The translations under genes were made by a program, and so were the position numbers. The notes under the pieces were generated by a model. That model searched no databases. It was not told the origin of the DNA and saw nothing but the letters and a program-made list of their open reading frames with translations. Shown piece after piece: positions 1 to 12,784 of a stretch of 64,000 nt of DNA. The stretch spans positions 53,658,773-53,722,772 of the forward strand of contig OW804095.1 of assembly GCA_942159475.1 (NCBI GenBank). Direction: 5' to 3'. Source of the DNA: Sthenelais limicola (Eukaryota; Annelida; Polychaeta; Phyllodocida; Sigalionidae). The number at the start of each line of letters is the position of its first letter. Positions within the stretch are counted from its first letter, which is position 1.

Positions 1-603
1 GTACTGTACTTGTGTGTGCATACAGTGTGCACACTGTACTTGTGTGTGCACACTGTACTGTACTTACTGTACTTGTGTGTGCATACTGTACTGGACTTAC
101 TGTACTTGTGTGTGCACACTGTACTTGTGTGTGCACACTCTGCACACTGTACTTGTGCGTGCACACTCTGCACACTGTACTTGTGCACACTGTACTTGTG
201 TGTGCATACAGTGTGCACACTGTACTTGTGTGTGCACACTGTACTTGTGTGTGCACACTCTGCACACTGTACTTTTGCACACACAATGTACTTTGGCACA
301 CACAATGTACTTTGGCACACACAATGTACTTGTACACTGTACTTGTGTGTGCACACTCTGCACACTGTACTTGTGCGTGCACACTCTGCACACTGTACTT
401 GTGCACACTGTACTTGTGTGTGCATACAGTGTGCACACTGTACTTGTGTGTGCACACTGTACTTGTGTGTGCACACTGTACTTGTGTGTGCACACTGTAC
501 TTGTGTGTGCACACTGTACTTTGGCACACACAATGTACTTTGGCACACACAATGTACTTTGGCACACACAATGTACTTTGGCACACACAATGTACTTGTG
601 CAC
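1..603. repeat. 19-bp GT/CA minisatellite
   Basis: Units of about 19 bp. The first type resembles tgtacttgtgtgtgcacac; the second (from 287 and again from 513) resembles aatgtactttggcacacac. A block starting near 151 recurs near 369, a higher-order period of about 218 bp. It lies in or before a SEC24 intron. It lacks stops in several frames, so long open frames here are artefacts. Confidence 0.95.
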
Positions 604-738
604 ACTGTCGAAATTTTCTGGAATAAGGTGAGATGCAGTGAAAGCTAGTGGAGGTGTGGAGGTTAGAGATAACTTACAGTTTTAAGTCCAATGCACTTCG
701 TAAGAAGATGCATTTCCACTGGTTTCCATGCTTCAAGG

Positions 739-857
739 AATTCCATTTGAGTACTAGAAGCCCTTTTTCGTACATCCATATGGCACACACACATAAAAAT
801 TCCATTTGAGTGCTAGAAGCCCTTATTTCGTACATCCATTTGGCACACACACACACA
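739..857. repeat. 59-bp tandem duplication
   Basis: A segment starting aattccatttgag and ending in a CA run appears at 739-797 and again at 798-857 with few differences. Confidence 0.85.
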
Positions 858-1479
858 AATTTGAGAATTTTTCAAAATCTCATAATTAGGATCCATTCTC
901 TGAGCAAATTCCTTTGAGAATGATCCTGTAAAGCACAACTTGAATAATTCCAGTGAGATGAGGTGAAGACCTCAATTCCTTTGATATTTCCAGTCGTTGA
1001 AACTAATGGTAGAAGGGTGATGTAAAATTTTGAGTGAAGCCCACTGAAAATTTTGAAGTCCATGATATAGATGTGAAGTCCTATGTGAAACTCGGAGAAA
1101 GTCGTTGAATATTTTCCCATATGGATCAGTAGTAATGGTAGAGGCTCAGCAATATCCTATGTCTAGAGGCTGGACAAGGCTGTTGGTTGATACAGAAGAG
1201 TCTTGAAAATCGTCCAGCAAATCTCTAGGTGTAGGGGTAGAAACCCAGGTTAAAAGGTCCAATGATCACCAGATCAATGGAAAAATGCCCGTAGTTCTGT
1301 TCAGTACAAAGTCCTCTGGTCTACTGACTGACCAGCAGGCTGCCGCCACCTTTTATACATATCTGCCTATCCTAGAACTGGTAAAATCGGAGCAAAAAGC
1401 TAAATTAAGTTCTTAAATCATTTCAAAATCGGTAATTATTTAGAGTTTTTCCAAAAAGAAGGTCTAGTGGTGGCCATTT

Positions 1480-2600
1480 TGTCAGAAAATGTCTACATTT
1501 TAAGCTATAAACCATTTAAAGTTAAAACGTAGAAGGGTCACGTGACCTGCACTTAAGGCTCATTAACATAATATTTAAGTTTTAAGGTAGACGGTCAGAT
1601 TTTCGGAACATGTACAATTAGCAGCTCTACACATTTAGGAAATTCTCCTAAATTAGGCTGGAAAATGAAGAATATCGGGTATATCTGAGTATATTTGGTA
1701 TCACATGGATTCTGTTATGCTAAACTGTATTTTGAAGCTCATTTTTGTTTTAAATTCGAGTTATTTGAGAACATTGGTGAAGGCGAAATGTACATTTTCT
1801 GAAAATCTGACCCTTCAATTTCTTCGATGAAACTGCCGTTTTTTGCTGGAAATAAACATTTTCGAAGGCAGTAATATCACTCTAGGTTATGTTTTAAAGA
1901 GAATTTAGGCTTCTACCGATTCAAAATGGTCATTTTTAGGTATATTCCGCCTCGTTTTGTTCTAATATATAGAGTTGTATGGGTAGCGTCGTCGGCGATT
2001 TTTTCCAAGATGGCTGACAATTTTAGCAACGATTTGCACGCCGAATAATGACGAAAATAAATGAGAACTTGCTTGTTTCACGGTGGATATTTTGTCCACA
2101 CGTTGAAATCTATCATATTAAATGTTTTTGGAAAAGTTTTGGTCATTATCAAGAAAAATATCAGTGCCGACGATGACACCCATAGGGTTACTATTGAGTC
2201 ATGTATTCGGCGATGTTCATTGAGCAGAAAATTATTGGTTCCAAACGGTGGAATTTATCTGGAATTTCGGCGAAAGATTTTTAGGTCTGTACAAGCAAAG
2301 GGGGTCATATATCTTTCAAAATGGCTTTCTCATGATGTATCAAGGTTGTATTTAAATGGATTACTGCACGAATTTCATTTTAGTTTAGTTTTTTAAGAGA
2401 TTTTGGCGATTTTAAGATTGCATTTTGATCGATAATTTTCTTTATGGAAATTTAACACTGGAACATTTTTTCACGGATTCCAGACACTATGTATGTGGGT
2501 CAGATTTTCAGAAAATGCACAACTGGCAGCTGTACACATTTAGTAAATTCTGCTAAATTTGGCTGCTATTTGGTATACCTATGAGAAATTTATTTCACGA
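1480..2600. repeat. Internally repetitive intronic element
   Basis: A ~70-bp block beginning ggtcagattttc at 1591 recurs at 2497, and an inverted fragment lies near 1793-1812 (ttttctgaaaatctgaccc). It is likely a degraded mobile element in a SEC24 intron. The open frame at 2061-2396 lies inside it and has no recognisable protein. Confidence 0.5.
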
Positions 2601-3003
2601 CGATACATATTTTTATTATTTACTAATGAAATGAGGATATTTTATGAGTTGTCATATGGTCGATGGTACTTTTCCTCTCCACATCCCTACCCCCTTACTC
2701 TGATATATTCATATTTTTAATTATAATTATGATTATGTAATCGACCTATATTTATACTTATAATAAAAAATATACTTAATTTTTACTTATAATTACATTA
2801 TATTATATATAATTCGAATAATTAAAGGCCCGCTTTATACAAGCTTATGCTTGTAATTCTTGTTTTTTAACTTTTTAAAAGAATTCATAGGGCATTGAAT
2901 CCTAGTGGTCTGCGTGTGGGGTTTGGCTGGCATACTGAATGAAGCTTTTAAGTTCTTCCGTTGCATTTGATACAAAGATGGTGATGCATATTTATCTTTG
3001 CAG

Positions 3004-3149
3004 GTATTCGTCCTGTGGACTTCTTAGGTAATTTCTATATGTCAAACACTACTGATGTAGAACTAGCGTCGGTGGACTGTGACAAGGCAATCTCTATGGA
3101 AATCAAACACGACGACAAACTCACTGAAGCTGACGGTGCTTTCCTTCAG
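3004..3149 (+). CDS. SEC24: SEC24C/D exon a (beta-sandwich)
   Basis: Preceded by a ttgcag acceptor and followed by CAG|gtagtc. The first 2 nt finish a split codon; 48 codons then end in phase 0. It encodes [20 protein letters not shown] and [15 protein letters not shown], the highly conserved strand of the trunk beta-sandwich. Confidence 0.95.
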
Positions 3150-6100
3150 GTAGTCACATCCTCATATCTGTACATACTACGCTTCAATAACTATTTTTTT
3201 CCTGTGGTACGTGACTAAATACAGCCAGTCACCTGCTGATTGTAAACCCTTGTTACGACTTTTTCACTGTGGCGTTCGTACCACCTATTTTGGAATATTC
3301 GTTTTCTTTTCTTTTTTTTGTTAATGGTAGCAAGAGTCACGACGATACATCGTCTTACATATGTTTTGGAATATTCTGCTTTCACACTCTTCTGTTGAAA
3401 TTCTATGTTCAGTCTAATAGGTCATGTTTTTATCCTAACAATTTGTATTCGTTCTTTTGCAGGCGGCAGTTCTATATACGACCATAGGCGGTCAGAGAAG
3501 ATTGAGAGTTATCAATCATGCCTTCAACTGCTGCTCCCAGTTAGCTGATCTGTTTAGAAGTTGTGAACTAGACACACTTGTCAATTACATGGCCAAAGCA
3601 TGTAAGTATTCTGTCGCAATATTTTCCTTATATTATATACCAGTATCTCTTCAAGTTTCGATAGATTATTGATTATTGATATTTCTTACGTTTTAGCTGA
3701 TCTAACCGTGATTCCAATATATCTAGATTTTTTAGATCAAAACTATTAATCACCCTTAATTTGAAAATATTTACGGTGCTCCTTGTCAATGTATAACTTA
3801 TTCACATGTAATCCAGAACACTGTATAGTGTTCTTACTCGAAAATCCCCTCTTTATGGTTGTAACCGTGCACTATCCACAGCTATACGGGCGACACTGAA
3901 CACAACACCGAAACAAGTGCGAGAATCATTGATGAACCAGTGTGCGGGCATCCTGGCTTGCTACAGAAAGCATTGTACATCTCAATCTGCACCTGGACAA
4001 CTCATCCTACCCGAGTGTATGAAGCTGCTCCCTGTCTACACCAACTGCATCATCAAGAGTGCATGTTTGCAAGGAGGTAATATGATTCCCGATTATTCTT
4101 AGAAATACCATTACAAAAGCATGGTCACTTAAAATGCCACCCGAATTTTCTGAAAATGAAACTCAAACTACTCCCAACTCAAACTCCCAACTCAAACTAT
4201 TCCCAACTAAGAAAACTATTTTCTAGTATCAACAGAATTACTTTATAGATGAAAGTTTAATATTGTATCGGGAAATAGATGGAACATAGCAAGGGGGAAG
4301 TCTGTACACTTATTAGTGACCGAGGGAGTGCGGGAAGTTAGACGGCGTTAGCCCAAGATCTACCCCACTCCCCCAAGCTTTGTTCCATATATATTACACC
4401 CCATTAGTGAATAAAAAATATAGATAAATAAAAATAAAAGAATTATTATACACACATTCAATACTGAGGCCCCGACAGCCGCACATTACTTGTAACATGG
4501 TATTGGACTAGTACATTACCGGCGCGTTGTCATGGCGACGCAAGTTTGGTGGCGCAAGGTTGCCGATGCAAGTTTGCCGTGTGCGAGGGCTTTCTTTCTC
4601 CAACATTTCAACTGTTTCTATAGTTATATTCCTCTTGTACGAACACCAGATATGGCAAATTATGTTAATGTATCTTTAATTAAGCATGTTTTGCATGCAA
4701 AACTAGGCATGTATAATAATCAACTTATAGGACTCGTTGCCGCACGGAGCGTAAATAAAGGACTCGACCTGCGGTCTCGTCCTTTATTTACGCTCCGTGC
4801 GGCAACTCGTCCTATAAGTGCTAAGTAATTTCAGTTTTCGGCGGACCTATTTGTTGTAAGCGCCAAGGGTGACATAATTTACATGTTATGCACCACCTTG
4901 ACCAAGTGTGACATACAATGCTGAAGGTATAGGCAACTGCAGCACAGGGGTGTAATAATAGCCAAGATTCGGAATGGGACATGATGACTGGTAGACTGGG
5001 GCCAGAGTAGAGGAGGATGGGTAATTTTGACCGGAAGAGGGGTCAAACCACCTGTGTTTACATTATTAGGGTGCAGGTTTCAATGGACCCAGAGAGGGCC
5101 CTTCATTAAATGTAATTTTAGAGACAGAAAAACATTTAATATTGCCACAAAACTTTAGGATATATGAGACAACACCATGCCCTATCTTCATCTTACTTAA
5201 TGTTCCTTTGATAGTTATGGAAAACAAATAACAGAACAAATGTTGTGTGTAGGTGCAGGTTGAGTGCATGATGCATGCACCCGCACTGTGTTTGAGCGGG
5301 TGTGTACCTACAGCTGTGGTCAGTGCCTCACCCACTCTCAGATAGGCCCCGGTGCCTGTATGAAATCAGTGTCAGATGTGGTATTTCGACCTAAAGATAG
5401 CGTTTCGGTTCTTGCCTATTGAGTAACTAGTGAGAAATGCGATGCTGGGTCCATATTAGAGGCAAGGTCAATTTCGCGGTATCAATTTTAATAACGGTAC
5501 CGCTGTCAGTAAAACTTACCCGAACATATCTTATCCGAAACTCATCATTTCCAGGTACAGAGATTCTGACTGATGACCGAAGTTACCTCATGAACCTGGT
5601 CAATTCTATGAGTGCTATCGATAGTATTGTCTTTTTCTACCCCAGACTGCTACCTCTTGTAAGTATTTTTTGTGATATTGCGGTGTGGTGATTTTCTGTA
5701 TGATCACTCACCCTCGCTCATGTATTTTTGTCACATAATGCAGATTTTTTTTTAAAAAAAACATAATACAGATAAAATATTGATACTTTTCGTTCTTCAA
5801 ATCTTTTGCTAGTGTTACTGTATTAGTAGTGCCTTTGACCCCGTTCTTTAATATTCTTTATATCAGTTGTCATGTTTTGGTTTGATATGTCAGAGAAGAC
5901 CGAGCTAGTAACATGTTGGTTTTAAAAAATCCTCCATATGTTGATACTTAAAGAAAAAGTTCAGCCTGGAATAACATAGGTATACATCAATTCCTTAACT
6001 CTTAATTTAGGATGTGTTTGGTTTAAATCATTTGAAAGTATCCAAATAACCCCAACAAACAATTTTAAAATCCCAGGATTGTAGCGGTAGCCACAATTCA

Positions 6101-9100
6101 AGGCAGCCACCATTTTGGACCTATCTCCTATGATTCCCTGTTTCTTTAATAAATCTCATGGATTGAATAATGAATGAAACAATTTTTTGATCGATTTAGC
6201 TGGGAGCTATGAGTCTTAGAGTAAGTGTCAGCCCTGAAGTAGTATGACAAAATCGACTTCTTTGCTTGTAATCAATTACAACTTCCCCTGGAATCTTTTG
6301 GGCAAGCTAATATGGTAACACTCTGACTAGGTTATATTTTTTGCGGAAGATTTGATGTATACAATACATACTATACAACTCTTAAGTCTGTTAATAGCGG
6401 AGTGGGTGTAGTGCATTGTATTTTACCGACCCGAAAACTGATGTCACTCATTGGTTTGAAGCGCCCTCTTGCATTAAACAGGCTTAAAAAGCAAGCGTCC
6501 TCAGTTGGCGCCTTTGGGTGACTATAAGTCAGTTGTGAATGAAGATAAGAAGCCGAACTTATGTTACCCACTAACTACCCCTTTGAACATACATGTCGTG
6601 TAACTTATCCGATGAGTAGATATCAATATCGTTAAACCAATCACTGTTTTCTGCAGCATGAATTAGATGTCGATACAACTGCAGTCCCAGTGGCAATCAG
6701 ATGTTCGTATGAAAGATTAAAAGACAACGGCGTCTACTTACTAGGTAAAGTAATACTCTGGTACTAAATGTGTCTACCACAAATTTTATTCCTCTTTGTA
6801 TTTCTTGGCTATGTGTGTCAGATTATATTTAGAACAGCCTTATCAACTCCCCGATATTGGACATCCAAATGCGGAATAGATATCTACATGGTGTATAGCT
6901 TCAGTTAATATTTACCTCTTTTTTCTTCTCAGAAAATGGTCTTACCATGTACTTATGGATAGGAATGAACGTCAATCCAGAATGGGTTCAAAACGTATTC
7001 GGTGTCCAATCCGTTGCACAGATAGACATCGACAAGGTAAATATTTATTCTCTTTTCTAAGCAGACGTGTAAAATAAAACCTTTATATATTATGTAGTAA
7101 CTATTCGGAAAAAACTATTACCACCGTTAGTTATTGGTGACACTAGACTCCACTTTCTGTGTTAAAAGGGTCTCCGTGGGGTTTGACACTTCTAGTTGCT
7201 TTAGACCCCTTGCTTTACCAGTGTAATATACTGATATTCACTCCTTTAATTTATTCCCCGCAAATAGCTTAGGGTGGGTTTTCTTAGAAATACATTGGGG
7301 AAATTATCCAATTATCAAAGCACGGATTGAAAAATCAATTTATTGTATTATTTGGGTAGCACATATTTGGACGTCCCTCATTTGTTACCACCATTATTGT
7401 ATCATTTGTGTTGTGTTGACATGGGGGCGTACCTTATGCTCAGGACTTCATTACACCAATAGTATTTATAGTACAGTCTGCTACGACTCGCTTAATATGT
7501 TCCTTGCTTAACCTTTATGTTTACATTGTGCATGCCCACAAACTGCAAAGCCGGAGAAACCTATAATACACCAGGAAGCTATATCTATGATTCTTAACAT
7601 GCTTTACTCAAGAATAGCTTATATAAGATATCTCGATGGCATACATTAATTTTCCAGTTGAATTCGGTCAATCAGGCAGATGGAGAGGTATAGTAGTTAA
7701 GATTAAATTTCCCTTTGATCAAGTCTTGTACCAACTTGCTTCTTATCTTACCTTACCATGATTAGGGATGATAAATCTGAATGAAGATGATCAATTATCT
7801 TTCTCCATCAATCTAACTCTATTAACACATGGTCTTATGTAGTGTGTCTTTTGGTGAGATCTAAATATAGCAATTACTATAAAATATGCGTTTTAGGGTC
7901 AATGGGTATTTGCAAACCAGTGAAGTAGATTTTATAGAAGCAACTTTACTTTTAGCTAGGCGTAGCATTTCATGCGGAACTATAATTCAAAAGCTATTAG
8001 ACATCCATAATTACTTTTTGCATGAGTGGTTTAAATAGTTCTTGCTGGACGCTTTGATGAATTGTAGTTCTGAACTTCTCACTATACATCCTCACTCGAC
8101 CAAGTTGGTTCCCCGGCTACGTGATTTCATCTCTCATTATATTACTGTAGTGGGTCGTTTGTAAGAGGCCATGACAACGAGCACACCCAGAGATACACTT
8201 CGGTTTACTTATATATATATATAACATTTTTATTTCAATACATTTCATACATATTTCCTTGTACATAGGTTTTATACATATTTCCATGAATCAAAATAGG
8301 GTGAAACGTCCTCTACACTTAGGTTTTCCTGACGACCCTAACAAAATAAAATAACTAATATATATAGAATATATATATGTGATATGCCCACAAATTCAAA
8401 CCACATTTCTTGCTCTCTGTCCTGTAACTGTTGTACTACGCAAAGGGATGAATATAGAATAACTGTCGGTGGTTTGGAGTTTAAAATCCATTGAACCTAA
8501 TTTTGAAAGCATTTATCTGTATTTTTTGGGGTGGAGGTGGGGTGGGGGTGTAAAACATGGAATATATCGTTATCACTATGTACTCCGTCATACCTCCCAA
8601 TCCCATTTCCTTTTTGTGCATCTTTATACCATTCTTTAAACATCCTTCAACACCCCGAGTGCCACTTTGGAATGAACCATTCCTTTCCTCTACTCCTCAG
8701 CCTGAAATCTTTTAAGCCTTACTTATAATGTTTTACACTAAAGATACTAATTGCACTTTTCCTTGTGAGAAGTAGTTTGATCATGCATCTAATTAGGCGC
8801 CCATTTCGATTTTTGCTCTTATTTTGGGGAACTATGTACACAGAAATCACGTTGCAGCTCTAGATTGAAGCAAGGATGTAGATGCTAATTTGCTTTCACC
8901 ATGTCTCAATCTTTCCCCATGCTTACTTTCATATTTATTTCCTGTTTAAGACGCAACTCCAAGATCTTGACCATCCCATTTCTCGGCGGGTGCGTGGCAT
9001 CATTAGGAAAATCCGAGAAGAAAGACACAGGCATATGAAGGTAATCTTTTTACTAATACTAGTACTCATAGAGGGACGAACGGTTTTAGTAGAATACTGA

Positions 9101-9590
9101 AATAAATATTTTTGAAAACTTATACAAATTGTCGAATGTCCCCCCAAATTCTATCATTTTTAACGCCAAACCTGTAAATTTGTCCATAACAAATTCTCAA
9201 ATTTTCAAAAACGTTAACCAAATGTTGTCAAAACTTTCAAAAATTAATGTTATCAAAATCACTTATTTTGTGGTGTAGCAATATATCGATTGATTTCGCC
9301 GTCGGTCATGCTCAGTTCGAGAGGGCTGGGCCGATCATATCAGTATTCATTATCACTAAGTAAGTAATAAGTATTCAATCATGTTTTAGTACCATATATT
9401 TAATTTCTATATGACGTAGTCAATGCCGGGTGCAACTTGTTAATTGCAGTTGATCATTGTGCGCCAGAGAGACAAGCTTGAGCCAGTATTTCAACAGTAC
9501 TTGATGGAAGACCGAGGCGTCAACGGTTCCTCCTCCTATGTAGATTTCCTTTGCCACATCCACAAAGAAATAAGAAACCTCACTACCTAA
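3004..9590 (+). CDS. SEC24: SEC24C/D-type COPII coat protein, C-terminal part (8 exons, 5' end outside the window)
   Basis: Sec24 is the cargo-binding adaptor of the COPII coat, which pairs with Sec23 at ER exit sites and packs cargo into vesicles leaving the ER. Eight exons join without a frame clash: 3004-3149, 3463-3601, 3882-4076, 5555-5658, 6657-6744, 6933-7036, 8951-9040 and 9450-9590. They give about 334 residues and a TAA stop. In order they cover the end of the beta-sandwich ([27 protein letters not shown]), the helical domain ([34 protein letters not shown]) and the gelsolin-like domain (LYLW-type core, then [16 protein letters not shown]). [10 protein letters not shown] and ILACYRK are, from memory, typical of vertebrate SEC24C/D rather than A/B. 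A Sec24 protein is about 1000 residues, so roughly two thirds lie upstream of base 1. I found no earlier exon between 600 and 3000. The symbol means the family; C and D cannot be separated in an invertebrate. Confidence 0.95.
3463..3601 (+). CDS. SEC24: SEC24C/D exon b
   Basis: Acceptor cttttgcag, donor T|gtaagt, phase 0 to 1. It encodes [18 protein letters not shown], then [20 protein letters not shown]: the end of the beta-sandwich and the start of the helical domain. Confidence 0.95.
3882..4076 (+). CDS. SEC24: SEC24C/D exon c (helical domain)
   Basis: Acceptor tatccacag, donor GGAG|gtaata, phase 1 to 1. It encodes [13 protein letters not shown], then [19 protein letters not shown], the best-conserved helices of the family. 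Confidence 0.95.
4723..4819. repeat. 41-bp inverted repeat (foldback)
   Basis: Arms at 4723-4763 and 4779-4819 pair with two mismatches around a 15-base loop. The arm contains the CpG-rich word ccgcacggagcg. It sits in the SEC24 intron between exons c and d. Confidence 0.9.
5555..5658 (+). CDS. SEC24: SEC24C/D exon d
   Basis: Acceptor catttccag, donor CTT|gtaagt, phase 1 to 0. It encodes [14 protein letters not shown], then [10 protein letters not shown], the segment joining the helical domain to the gelsolin-like domain. Confidence 0.94.
6657..6744 (+). CDS. SEC24: SEC24C/D exon e
   Basis: Acceptor tttctgcag, donor CTAG|gtaaag, phase 0 to 1. It encodes [20 protein letters not shown], matching the P.A.R.S..RL...G.YLL stretch at the start of the gelsolin-like domain. 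Confidence 0.93.
6933..7036 (+). CDS. SEC24: SEC24C/D exon f (gelsolin-like core)
   Basis: Acceptor cttctcag, donor AAG|gtaaat, phase 1 to 0. It encodes [14 protein letters not shown] and [16 protein letters not shown], the NG...LW.G core of the gelsolin repeat. Confidence 0.94.
8951..9040 (+). CDS. SEC24: SEC24C/D exon g
   Basis: Acceptor tgtttaag (AAG type), donor AAG|gtaatc, phase 0 to 0. It encodes [20 protein letters not shown], the family's NP.S..V..II..IR segment. A 1.9-kb intron precedes it. Confidence 0.92.
9334..9440 (+). repeat. Dispersed repeat copy 1
   Basis: About 107 bp nearly identical to 51943-52050. It shares taagtaagtaataagtattc and ends gtgcaacttg, ten bases before the acceptor of the last SEC24 exon. 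Confidence 0.85.
9450..9590 (+). CDS. SEC24: SEC24C/D terminal coding exon
   Basis: Acceptor taattgcag. It encodes [20 protein letters not shown], then [19 protein letters not shown] and TAA. This is the usual Sec24 C-terminus at the usual place, so the gene end is secure. The 110 bp before the acceptor are a dispersed repeat shared with 51943-52050. Confidence 0.95.
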   Translation: MIIVRQRDKLEPVFQQYLMEDRGVNGSSSYVDFLCHIHKEIRNLTT

Positions 9591-9607
9591 ACCAGGCATA
9601 TGAAAAT

Positions 9608-9699
9608 AATAAATTCTGTGTATTATTCAAATAGTCGATGTACAAAAAGTAAAGGAATTAGGTGACATTTACCTTCCAATATAGTAAACCTGTAATAAA
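9608..9699 (+). terminator. SEC24 3' end: two AATAAA polyadenylation signals
   Basis: AATAAA occurs at 9608-9613, 18 bases after the stop, and again at 9694-9699. Either could direct cleavage for a very short 3' UTR. The hexamers are seen; their use is inferred. Confidence 0.5.
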
Positions 9700-12530
9700 T
9701 TTTATCCAAGTGAAAGATGGCTATTGAGCTGAGTTTTTCTTCGCCAAACACATTTCGTTTAAATCGTTAATTTGGCCTTATAAAGAGTTCATTTCGAAGT
9801 TTGAAATATGTTGGGCGTAGGATATATTCATTCAAAATATATTGAAGCTATGAAAGTGTGTACTTCAAAAGATGTGTATAATTCAGGAACAAAATACTGT
9901 TTTCAATCGTCCTGATCCTATTATCAAAATCCATGAGGGATGATACTTAGTTATTCTCTCATTTGATTTGACATGGTATATATCATCTAGTTAAGTTCCT
10001 TAGAGTGAAACGCTATTGCTTGTACAACTGAATTGGGGGTCGGGGGGTTGGGGTATCCTGAAGTGTCATTGCCCAAAATCTGATTTTAGTGCTACAATAG
10101 GATACACAAATATTTCAAAATGAATTGTGAATATGGTGGTGATGTGTATGAATGGCACTTTTAGGAATAGCAAGGACGTTATTGAACTTAAACTCAAGAT
10201 TCCGGGGCATCTTTTGACTCCAGGAATTTAGCTAGCATGTCTATTCTATTGAATGCTTACCCTAAAATGCGAAAATCCTGTATGCCACGAACAAGTTTTT
10301 CTGAATGATAGCTGATTGTTATACAGTCGTCAAGTACCATGTGTATTATATTTCTTCTCTAAAACCTGTTTTCCCTGATGTCAAACTAATTAATATGGAC
10401 TTTTAAGAGCGATAAGTCCTTTTATTCGTTTGGTTGTTTATTGACCACGAGAAATAACCAATGAATAAACAATGGAACATTTCAAATATTGCAATTGTTA
10501 ATGCTGGCACTCATCAGCATCTGTGTACCCTGAGAACGCTTGGTGACCTGGTCCATTTTCCTGAACACTCAATAGGATGAGTCACTGTTTCCTTTCTATT
10601 GAGTAGCTATTTGTTATAAGTTTTATTTGTGAAAGGTACCACATGTGGTAGTCTTGTCATCTGTCTGTGATTTGTATGCGTTCTTTGCTTTTGTCCTGTA
10701 ACACCACTCCCCACTTACCCAGTCCTTCTTTTAATGCTCATTTAATCTACTTTGACCTATTATGTCCTATTATAATGCGACAAGTATTCGGTGATGCATG
10801 AATATAAGAAACGCGTGCATAAGTAAATGTATGTGTAACTGGTTGGGTATCTTAAGAGGCTTATCCTAAACTATATCAATTATATTGGATATAATATCCC
10901 ATTTAACCTGCTTTCTGTAATATATTTTTGTGCCACTCGAAAGTTAACCCCAATTTTATTATAAGCGAGGACTGTATTTATTAAATAATCATTATTACTT
11001 GTTGTTAACATATAAAGTTCAGTTATACTATTGATAGGATATTTTGGTGCCAAGAAATGAATAATAAGTTCTCATTGCTGTTAAGCGTGTTTAATAATAA
11101 AGGTATCAATCGTGTTTTACCGACACATGCATAGGATACATGGTTGACGATCTTAGATGCGCTTCAAGAAGCATTCGTGTGAACAAGTATTTGTGTATGA
11201 TTCATTGGGATGATCGAAGTGTATTAAGGAAAACAATTGTTAATATCTTCAAATATGACATGATTCAGAATAAAAGCAATTTTGATTGAATGTTCTGTTT
11301 CGTTATTTTCTTCAAACAACACGTTTGTCTATTATAGGTAGATTAGTTTTGATTATATTCATTATTATAGCATTTTATCTTGGACCATACTGTCAATTGC
11401 CTTTGTATCCCCGATGGAATTGTGATTTCTCAAGACATTTTATTTGTAAATTGTGAAGAGACCTGGGGGAGATTTACTGTTAAGTGCCAAGGTGTAAAAT
11501 GCAATTCCCTGTGCAATGCATTTTGTGGAAGTTGAACAGGATTCTGAGAACCAGACTTTAGAACTGAAAATGCAAAGTTAGGATGGACACTTGGGTTAAA
11601 AGGAGAGTGATTATTAATGGTGTAAATAACTTTTATTGCAATGCTGGAAAGATTCTTAATAGGCAGATAAGTGATTTCCCCAGAAACCCTATACTGGAGA
11701 ATAGATATCAATTGGAAAGACTTAATGGTGTCTGCAGAACCATGGAGTGGTCTCAAGGTTCATGTATGTCCCACAAATAGTTGCCAGTACTGCCACTACT
11801 ACCACTAGTGCCAACTATTTATAAGTGTTTCAGTAGTATGCTGTTGCTGGAAAAGGGCAATCAAAGCTACCTGGGCTAGTTGGTGCTATTGCCGACAACA
11901 GTACTGCAGCGTCACCTGGCATGAAGTGGCTATACCATATATATGGGACACAGATCCCCTGCTTGAATCAGTGTGCTGTGACTACTCCCTCTGTATATAC
12001 CTCCCTGGCAGAATTGCTTTCTGATTTAATAAGAGCAATTGAAGTAAATAAAAATTAGGTATGTTTATTATTAAATTCTAGACAATACAAAGACACATAC
12101 GATATTCTGAGTAACCAGATAGTCTAAATTTATTAGCTCGAAGAGCTTTTTATAATGACTGGAAAATTGTATAATATATACGAAGACTTTCGACGACATA
12201 TCGGGTTGCTAATTGACATTCCTCTAGATGAATTGTCCATGAATCCTATAAATTTCCATGCATTAAATATAGCCAGACCGCCACCTTTTGGTCTAATTTT
12301 CGGAAATTTAAATTAATTTTTTCCTTTTCAAAATGAACAGTGTTGTTTCAGAAAGTCGCACTTTGTTTGAAGTTGGTAATTAGCTTAGATCTAAAATGGA
12401 ATGTGGATAATCATGTCTTATCTGCCTCTAATCGCCGCCCTTGCTGCTTCACTAGCCTGACACTAATTGAGAGCAGCCAGCCTTTCCCCAGCCTGAGACT
12501 AATTAAGTGATAACAGCCAGACAATTGACA
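9700..12530. other. Intergenic, no recognised gene
   Basis: Unique-looking AT-rich DNA after SEC24. A minus-strand open frame at 11430-11756 has no recognisable motif or splice context. Confidence 0.6.
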
Positions 12531-12532
12531 GG

Positions 12533-12665
12533 TATTATAACAGAGCTAGAGTGCAGGCATCAATTTTTTTAATTGTATGACATATTATTGCAACTCATGT
12601 GTAAATATATTCTCCTTAAGATAACACTTTTGGTCTTTGTCCCATCATTCTATTATGCTTAGAAG
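12533..12665 (+). repeat. Direct repeat copy 1 (about 135 bp)
   Basis: It matches 13923-14061. Both contain ggcatcaatttttttaattg and end in cattctattatgctta. Intergenic. Confidence 0.85.
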
Positions 12666-12784
12666 CCAAATTACTTCTTTTAACTTAAGTTTCAAACTTT
12701 AATCCTGGTCATCCTCTATATACCACATCTGCTCTCTTGAAAGGGACTGAAGTAATTGATAACATATGATGCATAGGGGGGATG

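Noticed and set aside
10..648. Overlapping long open frames rich in Cys, His, Val and Leu
   Set aside because: They are translations of the 19-bp minisatellite in several frames and on both strands.
2061..2396. 111-codon + open frame as an upstream SEC24 exon
   Set aside because: The peptide does not match the Sec24 trunk, and the region shares blocks with an internally repeated element.
11430..11756. Minus-strand 108-codon open frame
   Set aside because: No domain, splice or promoter evidence.
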